This document shows positions 1-12,390 of a stretch of DNA of 35,000 bases, piece by piece; the stretch's first letter is position 1; every line of letters starts with the position of its first letter. The stretch is from Hydractinia symbiolongicarpus (lineage: Eukaryota > Cnidaria > Hydrozoa > Anthoathecata > Hydractiniidae). The translations under genes and the position numbers were made by a program. Under the pieces are notes generated by a model that was not told the DNA's origin, searched no databases, and was given only the letters and a program-made list of their open reading frames with translations. Location: positions 1-35,000 of the forward strand of contig NW_026633881.1 of NCBI RefSeq assembly GCF_029227915.1. The letters run 5' to 3'.

Positions 1-547
<547 letters not shown>

Positions 548-768
548 CAAGCGTACCAAGTACCTTAATTTCTTTTTCATTAAAGAGTGCTCAATAAGAT
601 AATAGAGCAAATACAGTGTGTAAAATGAAAAAAACAACTTCGTTTGGAACTCAAAGTTTCATGCGTTCGTTGAACACAATCTTCAGCCAACTGACTAAAA
701 AATTTACAAAGTTAACGTTTAATATTCAATATCATGTTCTCACGTATATGCAATGACTTCATTTGACG

Positions 769-2700
769 TCAGTCATTAGTGTCAAAACTGGCCAACAAGA
801 ATTTGTTTTGGTGTCTACATTTTGATATAAGTTCACTTTTCTGGTTCAAAAGGTTGTTTCCTTTAAAGGTTAAAATTTCATATTTTTCGTTAAGGCAGAG
901 GTTACAGTTTTTTGAATTGGGTTTATACGGGGAACATTTTTTGATGATTTTCCATCGAATTTTTGGTGTTTCTTTGTTCTTCTTCAATCGCCATACTTCT
1001 TTTGATAAGGCTGTATCATTCATGTATCGTTCTGTGTTGAATGATTTCTTATGGTTTGCGTAACGTTTTTTAAATGCCACTTCGCTAATGCCAATATAAT
1101 TTGCCTCATACCGTGGATTTTCTTCAGACATCAAATTAGCTTGGTAAACAATGCATGGTGTTAGGCATTGGTGGTTTAAGGGACATAGTTCTTTTTTGAT
1201 GCAGTTGCAGTTGTGTTCTTTTTGGGAAGGTTTGGTGTTAATAATGTTTTTATTATGGGCATCTATGTGTTGTTTCATGTTAGGCACGCAACTGTAGCTT
1301 ACTTTAACATTGTTTCGGTTAAATATTTTGTGATACTTGTGTTTTCGAGTAAAATGTTTGTCGATTAGCGATAAAAATTGCTTTGCGATTCTTGTTTTAA
1401 CATTTACGCTGTAGGGGGGATTAAACCAAATTATATTTCTTTTTCTGTTTTTTTTGTTATTGTTTTTTTGTTTGTTTGTGTATGTAAGTTTTTTGGAATA
1501 ACCTGAGTTTTTGAGCGCTTGTTCGTAGTAAGGTGTAGATTGGTAAAATATTTTTTCGTTTGCAGACAGTAGTGAAAGTCGTTCTTCTAAGGCTATTGGA
1601 ACTTGTTTAATAATTGAAGGTGGATGGTTAGATTCTACGTTTATGTAACTGGTTTCGTCATTAGGTTTACGGTGAGGTTTATAGGTTCCGTTGTTTAAGT
1701 TGAAGGTACAATCCAAATAGTTTACAATTTTCATGTTACTCTGGATTGTTATTGATAATCCACATTCTTTAAATGTTTTTTGGATGTCTTTCTTAATTTT
1801 CTCTAGTTGTGGTCCACTTTTCTGCTTAAACACGGCTAATCCATCGTCTCTATACAAACCAATATCGCTTTTTTTGTATTTCTTAGCTACAAGATTTAGT
1901 ATGTACGTTCCTACAAGTTCACAGGTTTCGGCACCATCATATGCGCCCATTGTAACGTCAAATAAACCACTGTTCGATTTAATCCATGTGTCATTACCGT
2001 TAAACAATAAAGATTTTTTTGAATGTTTTATGATTTCTTCATCTTTTTTAGAGATTTTGACAATTGTCTTGGCAAACGTTAATGCTTTATTAAGTGTTGT
2101 TTCATTAATAGAAGGATAAAAATCCTTAACGTCAAACATTAAGAATTTATGTTTGTCTTTATTTTCAATTTTGTTAAACCATTCTATAACATTTTCTGTA
2201 CATTTCCATTGGTTTACATGTAGAGATGTCACCAATTTCTTGTTAATGGTTTCAAGGATTTTCTTGCTTATACGTCCAAGTTCATTTTTCGCCGGATTAA
2301 TTAACCGTACAGTCGGGTTATTTTCAAAATTCTCTTTGTGATCTTTTAAAGTAATAAAACAGTTAGTTTTAGAATTTATTTTTAATCTGTCGATAACATT
2401 GTCTCCTTTTAGAATAACTTTGCCTTTGTTTATGACCTGCTTGTGAATATTGCTGTTTGTTTTTTTGTAGGCTGATGTAATGGAATTTGTAATTAATTTA
2501 TTGTAGTCTTCATTGGTTAGCCTATACATGTTTGAAGTTTTATCTGCGGCTGTTAGTGTTTTATTTGACCCACGGATTTCTTTCAAATCATTGTTTAGTC
2601 TATCTTGGAAGTTGTTACTTACGTACTGGAACTTAACGTTTTTGATCATCTCTAGTAAGTCGTTTTCAAAAGGTATCAATTCTTTGACTTGTGGCAACAA
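769..2700 (-). CDS. Penelope-like reverse transcriptase with C-terminal GIY-YIG endonuclease (5'-truncated)
   Basis: The 643-residue open frame is a PLE-type reverse transcriptase, which would copy element RNA into DNA, with a GIY-YIG nuclease to nick the target. RT landmarks: TLKDHKENF and PTVRLINPAKNE (~118-140), motif A FDVKDFYPS with Asp190, a region-B motif MGAYDGAETCELVG (~251-264) and catalytic YRDD at 283-286. A Cys/His cluster CNCIKKELCPLNHQC (~498-512) precedes the GIY-YIG core: ANYIGISEVAFKKRY and NHKKSF (~533-554), then paired Cys near 589-602. The frame begins with TTG exactly at the inverted-repeat junction and has no upstream ATG, so the N-terminus is missing. The rest is free of stops, suggesting a fairly recent insertion. 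RT plus GIY-YIG identification is firm; the PLE subclade is not. Confidence 0.88.
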   Translation of the reverse strand: MLPQVKELIPFENDLLEMIKNVKFQYVSNNFQDRLNNDLKEIRGSNKTLTAADKTSNMYRLTNEDYNKLITNSITSAYKKTNSNIHKQVINKGKVILKGDNVIDRLKINSKTNCFITLKDHKENFENNPTVRLINPAKNELGRISKKILETINKKLVTSLHVNQWKCTENVIEWFNKIENKDKHKFLMFDVKDFYPSINETTLNKALTFAKTIVKISKKDEEIIKHSKKSLLFNGNDTWIKSNSGLFDVTMGAYDGAETCELVGTYILNLVAKKYKKSDIGLYRDDGLAVFKQKSGPQLEKIKKDIQKTFKECGLSITIQSNMKIVNYLDCTFNLNNGTYKPHRKPNDETSYINVESNHPPSIIKQVPIALEERLSLLSANEKIFYQSTPYYEQALKNSGYSKKLTYTNKQKNNNKKNRKRNIIWFNPPYSVNVKTRIAKQFLSLIDKHFTRKHKYHKIFNRNNVKVSYSCVPNMKQHIDAHNKNIINTKPSQKEHNCNCIKKELCPLNHQCLTPCIVYQANLMSEENPRYEANYIGISEVAFKKRYANHKKSFNTERYMNDTALSKEVWRLKKNKETPKIRWKIIKKCSPYKPNSKNCNLCLNEKYEILTFKGNNLLNQKSELISKCRHQNKFLLASFDTND

Positions 2701-3550
2701 AAAAACAATAACAAAAAAAAACAGAAAAAGAAATATAATTTGGTTTAATCCCCCCTACAGCGTAAATGTTAAAACAAGAATCGCAAAGCAATTTTTATCG
2801 CTAATCGACAAACATTTTACTCGAAAACACAAGTATCACAAAATATTTAACCGAAACAATGTTAAAGTAAGCTACAGTTGCGTGCCTAACATGAAACAAC
2901 ACATAGATGCCCATAATAAAAACATTATTAACACCAAACCTTCCCAAAAAGAACACAACTGCAACTGCATCAAAAAAGAACTATGTCCCTTAAACCACCA
3001 ATGCCTAACACCATGCATTGTTTACCAAGCTAATTTGATGTCTGAAGAAAATCCACGGTATGAGGCAAATTATATTGGCATTAGCGAAGTGGCATTTAAA
3101 AAACGTTACGCAAACCATAAGAAATCATTCAACACAGAACGATACATGAATGATACAGCCTTATCAAAAGAAGTATGGCGATTGAAGAAGAACAAAGAAA
3201 CACCAAAAATTCGATGGAAAATCATCAAAAAATGTTCCCCGTATAAACCCAATTCAAAAAACTGTAACCTCTGCCTTAACGAAAAATATGAAATTTTAAC
3301 CTTTAAAGGAAACAACCTTTTGAACCAGAAAAGTGAACTTATATCAAAATGTAGACACCAAAACAAATTCTTGTTGGCCAGTTTTGACACTAATGACTGA
3401 CGTCAAATGAAGTCATTGCATATACGTGAGAACATGATATTGAATATTAAACGTTAACTTTGTAAATTTTTTAGTCAGTTGGCTGAAGATTGTGTTCAAC
3501 GAACGCATGAAACTTTGAGTTCCAAACGAAGTTGTTTTTTTCATTTTACA

Positions 3551-3554
<4 letters not shown>
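2696..3554 (+). repeat. Right inverted arm: plus-strand copy of the PLE 3' third (GIY-YIG region)
   Basis: This arm repeats, in reverse orientation, the end of the PLE ORF. Its plus-strand frame codes the same GIY-YIG region (about 235 residues, stop at 3398-3400) with no RT upstream. An open frame reading 2513-3400 is a chance junction of antisense RT sequence with this arm, so it is a pseudogene fragment and not a gene in its own right. The 3' untranslated stretch 3401-3554 ends exactly where the TA repeat begins. Confidence 0.85.
3483..3512 (+). ncRNA. Degenerate hammerhead-like motif in PLE 3' region (mirror copy at 657-686, minus strand)
   Basis: The sequence reads CTGAAGA, T, a 7-bp stem (TGTGTTC/GAACGCA with one G-U pair) closed by an AAC loop, T, GAAA. 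This matches CUGANGA-stem II-GAAA of hammerhead ribozymes apart from a U-U mismatch at the base of stem II. A short stem III (TTTG/CAAA) can form but I see no proper UH cleavage site after it. Hammerheads are known in PLEs; this copy is probably inactive. Confidence 0.35.

Positions 3555-3643
<89 letters not shown>
3555..3643. repeat. (TA)n microsatellite, interrupted
   Basis: TA repeats with interruptions by TG near 3599 and 3607, directly next to the right PLE arm. It mirrors the tract at 319-546 and suggests insertion into, or generation of, TA repeats at the element ends. Confidence 0.95.
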
Positions 3644-3646
<3 letters not shown>

Positions 3647-6600
3647 ATTTGTAGTTTATGGCGACATTGCGTACGTCAAATATAATGTTTTGGACGACCA
3701 TGAACATAAGGCGACGTTTTTGAGTCACCCATTAATTTTAAACATTATTTTTCACAAAAGCAACCATTTTTATCACAACAGTCATATGCTGCCAGAAACC
3801 CCTATGCATCTGGCTGCTTTAATGGTACAGTTAATGGCCACACATTATTTTGTTCTTTTTTAATGACAACTTTTGCTTTACGCTGTGTATATTGGAAGGT
3901 TGTGAAAAATATAGTATTTAGGTCGACAAGCATATTTTTTGCAATATTTATGTTCTTTAGCTGTATATCTCTATTGACCATAATTGAGCAAATAAAGAAT
4001 GCTAAACTACATCGCGCTATCAATCATTTTGATGTCATTTTTGTAGTAGTAAATAATAAACTGAGATATACATTTTATAGGGTCCCTAGTTTTTACTTTT
4101 TTTAAAAAAGTTGGAATTTTTTGCAAGAAAACTTTCCGCATCAATTGTCTTCTTGTTGATAACATGTTGGACGGTATTTTCTTAATTCTCCGACAATGTT
4201 TGATTTGTATGATATATATATATATACATATATAAAGTTTCGGGTGACATATTTTTTTCTTATATAGAACTTGATAAAACTATAATTAAATTCCTTGATC
4301 TGATTACAAACTGAAGAAAAATTTACTTATATACCATATACCATCAGAAAAAAGCAAAGTTGTCATCGCAGCCGAGCATTCCAGCCAGACACTGTGGAAA
4401 AATCAAACACGTGTAATTGTTAATCGCGATACTCCAAAAAATAGCATTACTGTTAATGCTGTCAATAATGACGTAAATACACAAGGGAATACGTCACTAG
4501 TGATAACAACAATGGTATTTTGAACGCAAAGACAAAATATAAAAACTAGTTAGTACTTTAAAAGGAAAATTTCCTTCTCTACGCAGGAGAGTAGTAAGTT
4601 GCTCTCCATTTCCATGGGAGGGAGCGTAGTATCAACCAAGGAAATGTTGCATGCGTTGTAAAGACACGTTTAAAAGGGACGTTTTTAAACTTGCATGATC
4701 TCGGTTTGTTGAAAGAATCAAAGGCAGTCGTCCTTTACCAAATCACAATTACAACATTTAACAACCAAAGACGAACGCAACGGTTGTTCCTCATGCTATA
4801 AAAGTTGACACAGATTCTCTTAAATACGCGTTCTTAAAAAAATATCTATAAAGGTAAAAGAAAGGCAAAGATCAGAAGCAATACTTGGAAGTATTGGAAA
4901 AAATTAACGACGCACGTTTCGGTGTTTGCAGATCAAAATTCTCAGGTACAAGGAAAACTCGGCCAACAAGGTCGGTTGGAGGGCATAACTATTTGAAATC
5001 CGTGTTCCATGGTTAAGCAAAACAGTTAACGCAAGACGTCCTTGGTTACAGTTTAAATTAAACTTTGCTACAGTTTTTAAATCATGATTAAATCTGTCAA
5101 CCGTGAATTTGCTATACTTACTTTCCATTAAGAAAATGTTTTGTTGTCTATTTTTGTTAGTCAACATATTACATTCTCTAGGGATCTGCGACGATTCAAA
5201 TTTTATGTCGTATCGAATAGTCCAGCTAATGTATTTAGTCTCATTCAACCTCGATCCCAAGCGATCTTGTATCTTTTTGACACTTTGACACCGTCCCGGA
5301 TTTCAGACAGATACAAGATCCCCTAAGGACAAAGTTGTATCTAGCAATCTTTGGATTATGACTAAACCTTAATTTTTACCTTTTGACAACAAATGAGGGT
5401 TACAAATACATGACCTCCACTGCACATTAATCGCTCAGAAAATTTATTATGGTGCTTACAACAAAATAAGAATGACTTAACTAGATGTATCCTTCTTTGC
5501 TGAAAAGGTGGTTGTTCTTTTAATTATGGGTAAAAATTGTTTTTTACTACGTGTAACACGAAGGGAAACTGTTAAAGTTCTTTCCAAACTTTGCAACGCT
5601 CCCTGATACTAATTTTTTAGCTATAGATTCATGTGACTATTCAAAATCAAACGATTGTTTGTTGCGATTGGTAAATAAATGTATTTTCTTCTGTATTTAA
5701 AAGCGTTAAAAGGTTGTCGTGTAGGGCTAATGCTGTAGACATATTGTATTTTAGCATGACTGAAAAATTTGGTTTATCTCTGAATTCTCGAAATCCTTTT
5801 GGGTGTATGTGGATAAATGTTAAGTTTCTTGCCTCCGAAATGGAAAACCAGTTCGTTTTATAGGCCTAGCCAATAATTTTTCGTCTCCTAAAAAGTAAAT
5901 TGCCACCTTCCGTAAGCTCTTGCGTGGATTCTATTTTTTTATTACTTTGCACAGGATTGTTTTGTGTTACAGCAGCCAGCGCCAGCAACAAATTTAAGTA
6001 TTTAGAAATGGAATGTATGTGTTATTAATAATTATTAACTTCATTGTTATATTTCTTTAGGTAGCATTTTCCAGCGAGGCATATTAAAGAAAACAGAATC
6101 AATTAAAACCCTCGTTTAAGCAGTCTTGCCACTTCTTTTGCAGTGGTGATCCAATCGGCGTTTGCTCAGTTCACGTTAAGTAAATATAAGCCTGCTTGGA
6201 AAAAGTGTATGAGATGGTCACGATCATTTAGCAGATCCGTTTTTTATGTGTCTTTATGTTATCGGTTTGTTGAAAGAAAATTTTTCTGCATTTTGTTGCA
6301 TTCACTGGGGTCCTAATTCAGCGGAAACCAAGTCCAACTAATCAAAATTTCGTTCAAAACCAAGAATAACTCTTAACTCCACAAATACTAACCCAAATAG
6401 TGATTCTATGCGATTATACTAACAATTTTTTACATCTTAGATTTATAGTGATGTGCTATTAGAATTTGCAGAATTCTACGAATTGGAGAGTTAAAGTAAC
6501 TGAAGCTATAAGACATCCAGCAAGAACACAAAGGTATTAAAATAAAAGTCCCTCAATCTCAAACAGCTAAAGCATCTTATAACAAAAGGCAAAAAACACT

Positions 6601-7803
6601 GGGAACGAGGGTGGCGAAACTCCATAAAAGAAGTATTTTCTAATGTCATTTTGTTCGAAATTAAGTGCCAATTATATTTTTTTCTTTCTTTTTTGGAAAT
6701 AAAAAAGCAAGAAGAAATTTAACCATTAAGAAACAATTTCATGCACTACTTTAGTTCGGAAAATACTTTATTTTGAGAAAGCTTAGAAACATTACAAAGT
6801 GAAGTAAATGCTTAAAAATCTGTCCCAAATAAAAACGTCAAAACGTTGCAGTTCACAATGCCAAGTGAAAGATAAAGTAAAATGTCGGAAAAAAGGGGGC
6901 ACTTTTTTTCCATAAATGATTGTTTCTTTTCATCATTTTAAGAAGTTTTTCTTTTTTCGTAATTTCTTTCACTTTTTACTCCATTTCAATTATTATCATT
7001 CTTGTGACTTTCTACTTTTATAATATCAGTCAGGAATCTACATCCCCCGAGAAAGAGTTGTAAGTCATAGTGAAACAAAATATATTAAGGTCCTTTTTTG
7101 CAATTTTGGCCCCCTCACCCTAAATCGTTATCTGGCGGCCCTAAATTATCACTATAGAAAAAGTAAATTTACGATAAAAAGTACATATACGATAAAATCG
7201 ACTTTATGGTTTTTTTATTTTTTTATTTCTTGGAAGAGGAATAAAGGAAAGGACTAAAGAGCAATATTTTGCACGAAAGCGTACGACTTTCATAACAAAA
7301 AATGTATGTATTACTTTTTTTTGCGAAAACTAAAGAAAAAACATGTTGAAAACTACCTGCAGTTCTTAAAAATTTGAGCTGTGCAAATTATGCACATAGT
7401 AGAAACCAGGCTTTGCACTATTTCACGCTTTGGTTAGCCATTGTGTAAATAAATCTTTATTTTGTTCAGCGCTCTTATTGAGGTTTAATAAAAAAAAATT
7501 GAGCTCTGGCCATGGAAGAAAAGTAGGGTTACTGCCAATAAATACTTTGTTTTTATGTCGTTAGGCTAATTATAAGAAATTGAGTAATATTATTAATGCC
7601 CATAGTCAAAGCCTTTATTATGCGTTATTTTGTGTTTATCATGTTTAATTTTTCGACAATGTCTGCACCAATATTTACTACGTTAACATCTTAAGGAGAT
7701 AATACTTCAACAACAACGGCCACAACATTTCTATATAATCTGCATCCACCGCAATTTTGGGTTAATAAAAAACTACAGGCTGCAAGTTTGAACCATCACC
7801 TCT
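3644..7803. other. No gene recognised
   Basis: AT-rich sequence. The open frames here (up to ~118 codons) show no recognisable domain, no splice-bounded pattern and no codon bias that I could defend. Small items: a short TA run at 4211-4235, and an 11-bp inverted pair GATCTTGTATC / GATACAAGATC near 5263 and 5310. Confidence 0.6.
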
Positions 7804-8115
7804 TCAGAATAACAGCAGGGACATCCAGTTAACGCAGCTTGAACCATTGATTTCTGTATTCCTATACCTCTGGGCGTTAAGGTCAAAGACCCTGACATCG
7901 CAGAATACCCGTTGGCCAGGAATCCAGAAACCAAGTGCGCTAACATCTAATCGAGCTTCATTGGATGTGATTGCACTTTTCTGGTCAAAGCGTTCGTTTT
8001 GTAGTGGAGCAAGCAACGGTTTAATTCGTACGTCTCTACAAACTTCTTTCAAAAGCTGAGCAGTTACATCACGTATTTGTTTACGTAAATGCATCTCTGT
8101 ATTGTTATTCTTCAA
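7804..8115 (-). pseudogene. Fragment of a retrotransposon-type restriction-like endonuclease domain
   Basis: The minus-strand frame contains IRDVTAQLLKEVCRDVRIKP, then LQNERF, then ARLDVSALGFW and QRVFCDVRVFDLNAQ. This series (R-D-x-T-A-x-L-L-K-E-V-C, A-R-x-D-x-x-A-x-G-F-W, F-x-D-V-R-V-F-x-x-N-A) is one I recognise from C-terminal endonuclease-like segments of invertebrate non-LTR retroelement proteins. No reverse transcriptase lies next to it on either side, so it is an isolated relic. The family name is from memory of the motif pattern, so the exact clade is uncertain. Confidence 0.5.
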
Positions 8116-9415
8116 TGAAAAAATCCGATTGCAATATCTTCATCTATTTACGTCTTTGTATTTCCGGGAAACACCAGGCTCGCCAGACAAACAATCTCTA
8201 ACAACTAGGTAGTGAGGAACAGCACAATCCAAATAAATTGGTGAGATTTCTTTTAATTAGATTAGACGGTTGAGTGTCAAGTGTAGTTTGAAAAACTTCT
8301 GGGGTTTATAATAAAACTTGCCATGCCAAATATAACAAGGCGATATTGTCGATGGATTGTTCTTTTTTTGCGAAAAAAAGAACGAAAAGTAACAGAGACA
8401 CAATCTTGGTATTTGCATTTTTTAGATATTTGATATTTTTTTTGTCGTAAAGTAAAAACTTTTTGACGTGCGCATTTATATTTGGAGTGAAATATTTTCT
8501 TGTAATTGGTCTGGTATGGACCACTGTAACTGATGGACCATTGGAAAAACAATTAAAAATTTTTGGACAGGGCACTAATTACTAAATAAGTATTAAGGAA
8601 GCCTCGTTCGCAGGAAATTTTCTACCGTCCTCATATATCGGAAAAAAGAAAAGTAGCCCTGGGAACGAGTCATAACGTTGATTAGGCTTACATAGAAGTA
8701 AGATTTTACTGTGGTAAACTGTCGTGGTCAGTACGTGTGCGGAGTAAAATTTCAATAAATCAATTTAAAATGGCAAGAATTTGTTTCAACAATTTTTTTA
8801 GTACATCTTTTTCTTTTGAGTTTCTGTGTTTTTAATTTATTGTCTCTCTTTTTTTCATTACTTTATGTTTCGTAACTTCCTTTCCCTCTGTATATTTCTT
8901 TCATTTTGAAGATTTTTAGAACACGTTTGTGAAGCAGGTATTTAATTACAAATGCAATACTAAACAAGTAGAAAGTATGCGGCAAGTGATAAGACACCCG
9001 CTATTAATGTACACACTTAGTTACTGATGTCTCTCGAGTTGGAATGAATAACTTGACAAAGTTGATCCATGGGTGGATTTTTAAATAGGAGATCGCGCAG
9101 TCACCGCCGAGGAAGACCGAACTCTTTAACAATCGGCTGCCAATGATCATCTCCTTGCTGAAAAAAATGTCTTCAGCAATGTATCATCAAAGCAGGGTCG
9201 ATTCGAACTACGAAAACACCCTACGAGAAAAAAAAACGAGATTTGCAAGCAAACTACCCTGGCACAAGAAAAAAACCATCTGGGTACCGGGAAATCTCGG
9301 CTTAAGCTACGATTACATGTATACTCTTCAGCGCTGCCCCCGAGATATAGTTTGTCTGATAACTGAGACATATCGGGAGCCATGTTGTATACATCGCCAC
9401 AGCATGAAATAGATC
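8116..9415. other. No gene recognised
   Basis: No convincing coding sequence. A perfect 11-bp inverted repeat with a 3-nt loop lies at 8359-8383 (GTTCTTTTTTT / AAAAAAAGAAC). The open frames at 9143-9412 (plus) and 9147-9383 (minus) overlap each other and match nothing I know. Confidence 0.5.
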
Positions 9416-9465
9416 GATAGATCGGCTGTTCTAATAGGACCTCTTATTAGAACAGCCGATCTATC
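9416..9465. repeat. Perfect 21-bp inverted repeat, 8-nt loop
   Basis: Arms at 9416-9436 and 9445-9465 are exact reverse complements (starting GATAGATCGGCTG), with loop GGACCTCT. Further partly inverted or repeated pieces with CCGAGATAT lie on both sides (~9350 and ~9470), so this could be the centre of a larger fold-back element. No ORF depends on it. Confidence 0.9.
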
Positions 9466-9804
9466 CCGGCTTCCGAGATATCTCAACAACTGGGAAGAAT
9501 ACGGATCATATAATCAGCTTCTAAGAAGCGCAGGAAACTAGAATGATTATAAAAAAATACTTTTAAAATATCCGACCATGTTTTTTGTAAAACTGCCGAT
9601 TAGAGGATCCTGGTCAAATTGTGCTGTAATAATATTTATTAGCTTTTCAGCTTGAAAGGTTTTTTACATACTATGCTGGGGTGTTTTAAAAAACAAGAGT
9701 AGTTGCGAACGACCTACAATAAACAATAATAATAAAAAAAATTTATTCAAAAATATAATACATCAAAGACGTTTTAAAAGTAAATAAGTAATTTAAACAA
9801 TATT

Positions 9805-10434
9805 GTTATATAGATACGATTAGTGTGTCTGTAGGTCTGTAAGAGGCAAAATGGATGTTTATTTTCACTTGATGGAGCCGAAAAATGCGTATCTCAAATG
9901 TTAATTGACAAGCTCAACGTTGCGACGTCAAAAATAATAATTTAACGTAAGTATCTAATATTAAAATTATGAAGCGATTACAATGTACTTAAAATTTTGA
10001 GGCCAAATAACCCAGAACCGAATAGGTGACGTCAGTGATTTTTCACTGCCTAGGTATCTAGGGACCGCATGGGACCAATTTTGGTAAGTTTTCCAAACCT
10101 CCCCTAATCCGTTTTTTGAATAGACAGGTTGATGACGTAATCAAAAATCCTTTGAGCCACAATATTTCTGCAACCACTTGTCAAAAGTGCATGTTCTTGT
10201 ACATTTTTTTAATCAGCTTTAAATATTTATCCTTAGGCATTCGTTAAAAGCATATTAATGATTCTATACGTTATTGTGATCAGCGTTTCATATTCTACAA
10301 TAAGTAAACAAATTTCTGAAAATTTTTTTTGCGTGTATTGAAGGTTTCTTGCAAACGTCATCAAAACTTAAATGATGGTTTACTTTTCCATATTTCCTAC
10401 TGAATTTAATTTTTCCACAAGCCTTATCGACTAG
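9805..10434 (+). mobile_element. Non-autonomous repeat, Helitron-like (copy 1)
   Basis: Begins with a TATATAGATACGATTAGTGTG-type sequence and ends GCCTTATCGACTAG followed by T. The same start, interior (GGTGACGTCAGT, AGGCCAAATA, AAATTTCTGAA) and end recur at 29319-30106. The 3' terminus fits CTRR-T of Helitrons, but I see no clear GC-rich subterminal hairpin, so the class is tentative. No protein is encoded. Confidence 0.45.
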
Positions 10435-10839
10435 TTTGTTTATATTGAAGGCATCAACTGTGTCAGCTCTTCATACTTTGTACTCTATAAAATCTGTTTT
10501 TATCTCATAGAAATATTAAACACATAAATATTAGTAAAGTTCGTGTAACCATAGTTTTGAAGTGCCATCTATGATAGAAAGTCAGTGCATGATCAGTTAT
10601 AACGCGAAATGAGAAATTAGTATGTAGTAAAATTCATGGTTACATCATCAAAATTAACCTGGATATATCCAGGCTAAAACATCATAGTTGGACCATAGAT
10701 TTATTTTTTTCTAACTTACACGTGGTACATCGTATGTGCTAAACAAGTTTTTAAATGCAGTGACGAAGACAGAGATAACGTGTGCACCCCGACATTAGCC
10801 AATTTAAAAAAGTTCAATCTGTTGGCACTTGTTTATCTT
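10435..10839. other. No gene recognised
   Basis: Unassigned AT-rich stretch; a perfect 16-bp palindrome CCTGGATATATCCAGG lies at 10658-10673. Confidence 0.5.
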
Positions 10840-12390
10840 ATGCTGTTTAATTCGACATTTTGAAACATTTCTTTTGCGTGACATCTTTCTTGAAGACTTT
10901 CGTTGTAGTTTAGGGCGACAATATTTGAGTCAGTGTAAATCCTAAATAAACATTCTATTGAATTTCTGTTTTTCTTATGTAGTTAACAGCGACAGTTTCA
11001 AACATTTTTTTTATGTGACATCTTTGTTGAAGACTTTCGTTGTAGTTTAGGGCGACAATATTTGAGTCAAAAATTTGTAATTTTTAAAGACATTCTATTG
11101 TCCTTTTGTTTTTCTTATGCAGTTTACGGCGACAGTTTGAAACATTTTCTTCATTGTGACATTTTTGTTGAAGACATTTGTTGTAGTTTAGGGCGACAAT
11201 ATTTGGGTCAAAAATTTGTAAATTCTAAATACACATTGTATTGAATTTCTGTTTTTCTTATGCAGTTTACGTCGACATTCGGAAAACATTTCTTCATTGT
11301 GACATTTTTGTTGAAGATTTTTGTTGTAGTTTAGGGCGACAATATTTGAGTCAAAAATTTGTAATTTTTAAAGACATTCTATTGTCGTTTTGTTTTTCTT
11401 ATGCTGTTTACGTCGACATTCGGAAAACTTTTCTTCATTGTGACATTTTTGTTGAAGACATTTGTTGTAGTTTAGGGCGACAATATTTGGGTCAAAAATT
11501 TGTAAATCCTAAATACACATTGTATTGAATTTCTGTTTTTCTTATGCAGTTTACGGCGACATTCTGAAAACTTTTCTTCATTGTGACATTTTTGTTGAAG
11601 ACTTTTGTTGTAGTTTAGGGCGACAATATTTGGGTCAAAAATTTGTAAATTCTAAATACACATTGTATTGAATTTCTGTTTTTCTTATGCAGTTTACGGC
11701 GACATTCTGAAACCTTTTCTTCATTGTGACATTTTTGTTGAAGACTTTTGTTGTAGTTTAGGGCGACAATATTTGGGTCAAGAATTTGTAAATTCTAAAT
11801 ACACATTGTATTGAATTTCTGTTTTTCTTATGCAGTTTACGGCGACATTCTGAAAACTTTTCTTTATTGTGACATTTTTGTTGAAGACTTTTGTTGTAGT
11901 TTAGGGCGACAATATTTGGGTCAAGAATTTGTAAATTCTAAATACACATTGTATTGAATTTCTGTTTTTCTTATGCAGTTTACGGCGACATTCTGAAAAC
12001 TTTTCTTCATTGTGACATTTTTGTTGAAGACTTTTGTTGTAGTTTAGGGCGACAATATTTGGGTCAAGAATTTGTAAATTCTAAATACACATTGTATTGA
12101 ATTTCTGTTTTTCTTATGCAGTTTACGGCGACATTCTGAAAACTTTTCTTCATTGTGACATTTTTGTTGAAGACTTTCGTTGTAGTTTAGGGCGACAATA
12201 TTTAAGTCAAAAATTTGTAATTTTCAAAGACATTCTACTGTCCTTTTGTTTTTCATATGCAGTTTACGGCGACAGTTTGAAACATTTTCTTTTGTGTGAC
12301 ATCTTTGTTGAAGACCTTCGTTGTAGCTCGATGCAAAAATATTCGAGTCAAAAATTTGTAAATTCTAAATACACATTCTATTGAGCTCTG
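10840..12390 (+). repeat. Tandem satellite, ~143-bp unit, about 11 copies
   Basis: The anchor TAGGGCGACA recurs at about 10911, 11048, 11189, 11332, 11473, 11616, 11759, 11902, 12045 and 12188, and in decayed form near 12330, giving spacings of 137, 141, 143, 141 and then mostly 143. Central units are the most alike; edge units are divergent. Each unit holds two related half-sites, AGTTTACGGCGACA and AGTTTAGGGCGACA, about 64 bp apart, so it may descend from a shorter duplicated unit. Units of 141 bp keep frame, which makes ~95-codon open frames that I regard as non-coding. Confidence 0.93.

Noticed and set aside
2513-3400. 295-codon plus-strand open frame
   Set aside because: Its first part is antisense to the RT ORF and its second part is the inverted GIY-YIG arm; it is a junction artefact, not an independent gene.
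11062-12384. Repeated ~95-codon open frames with FCFSYAVY-type peptides
   Set aside because: They come from the tandem satellite; only the 141-bp units keep frame, and units of 143 bp break it.
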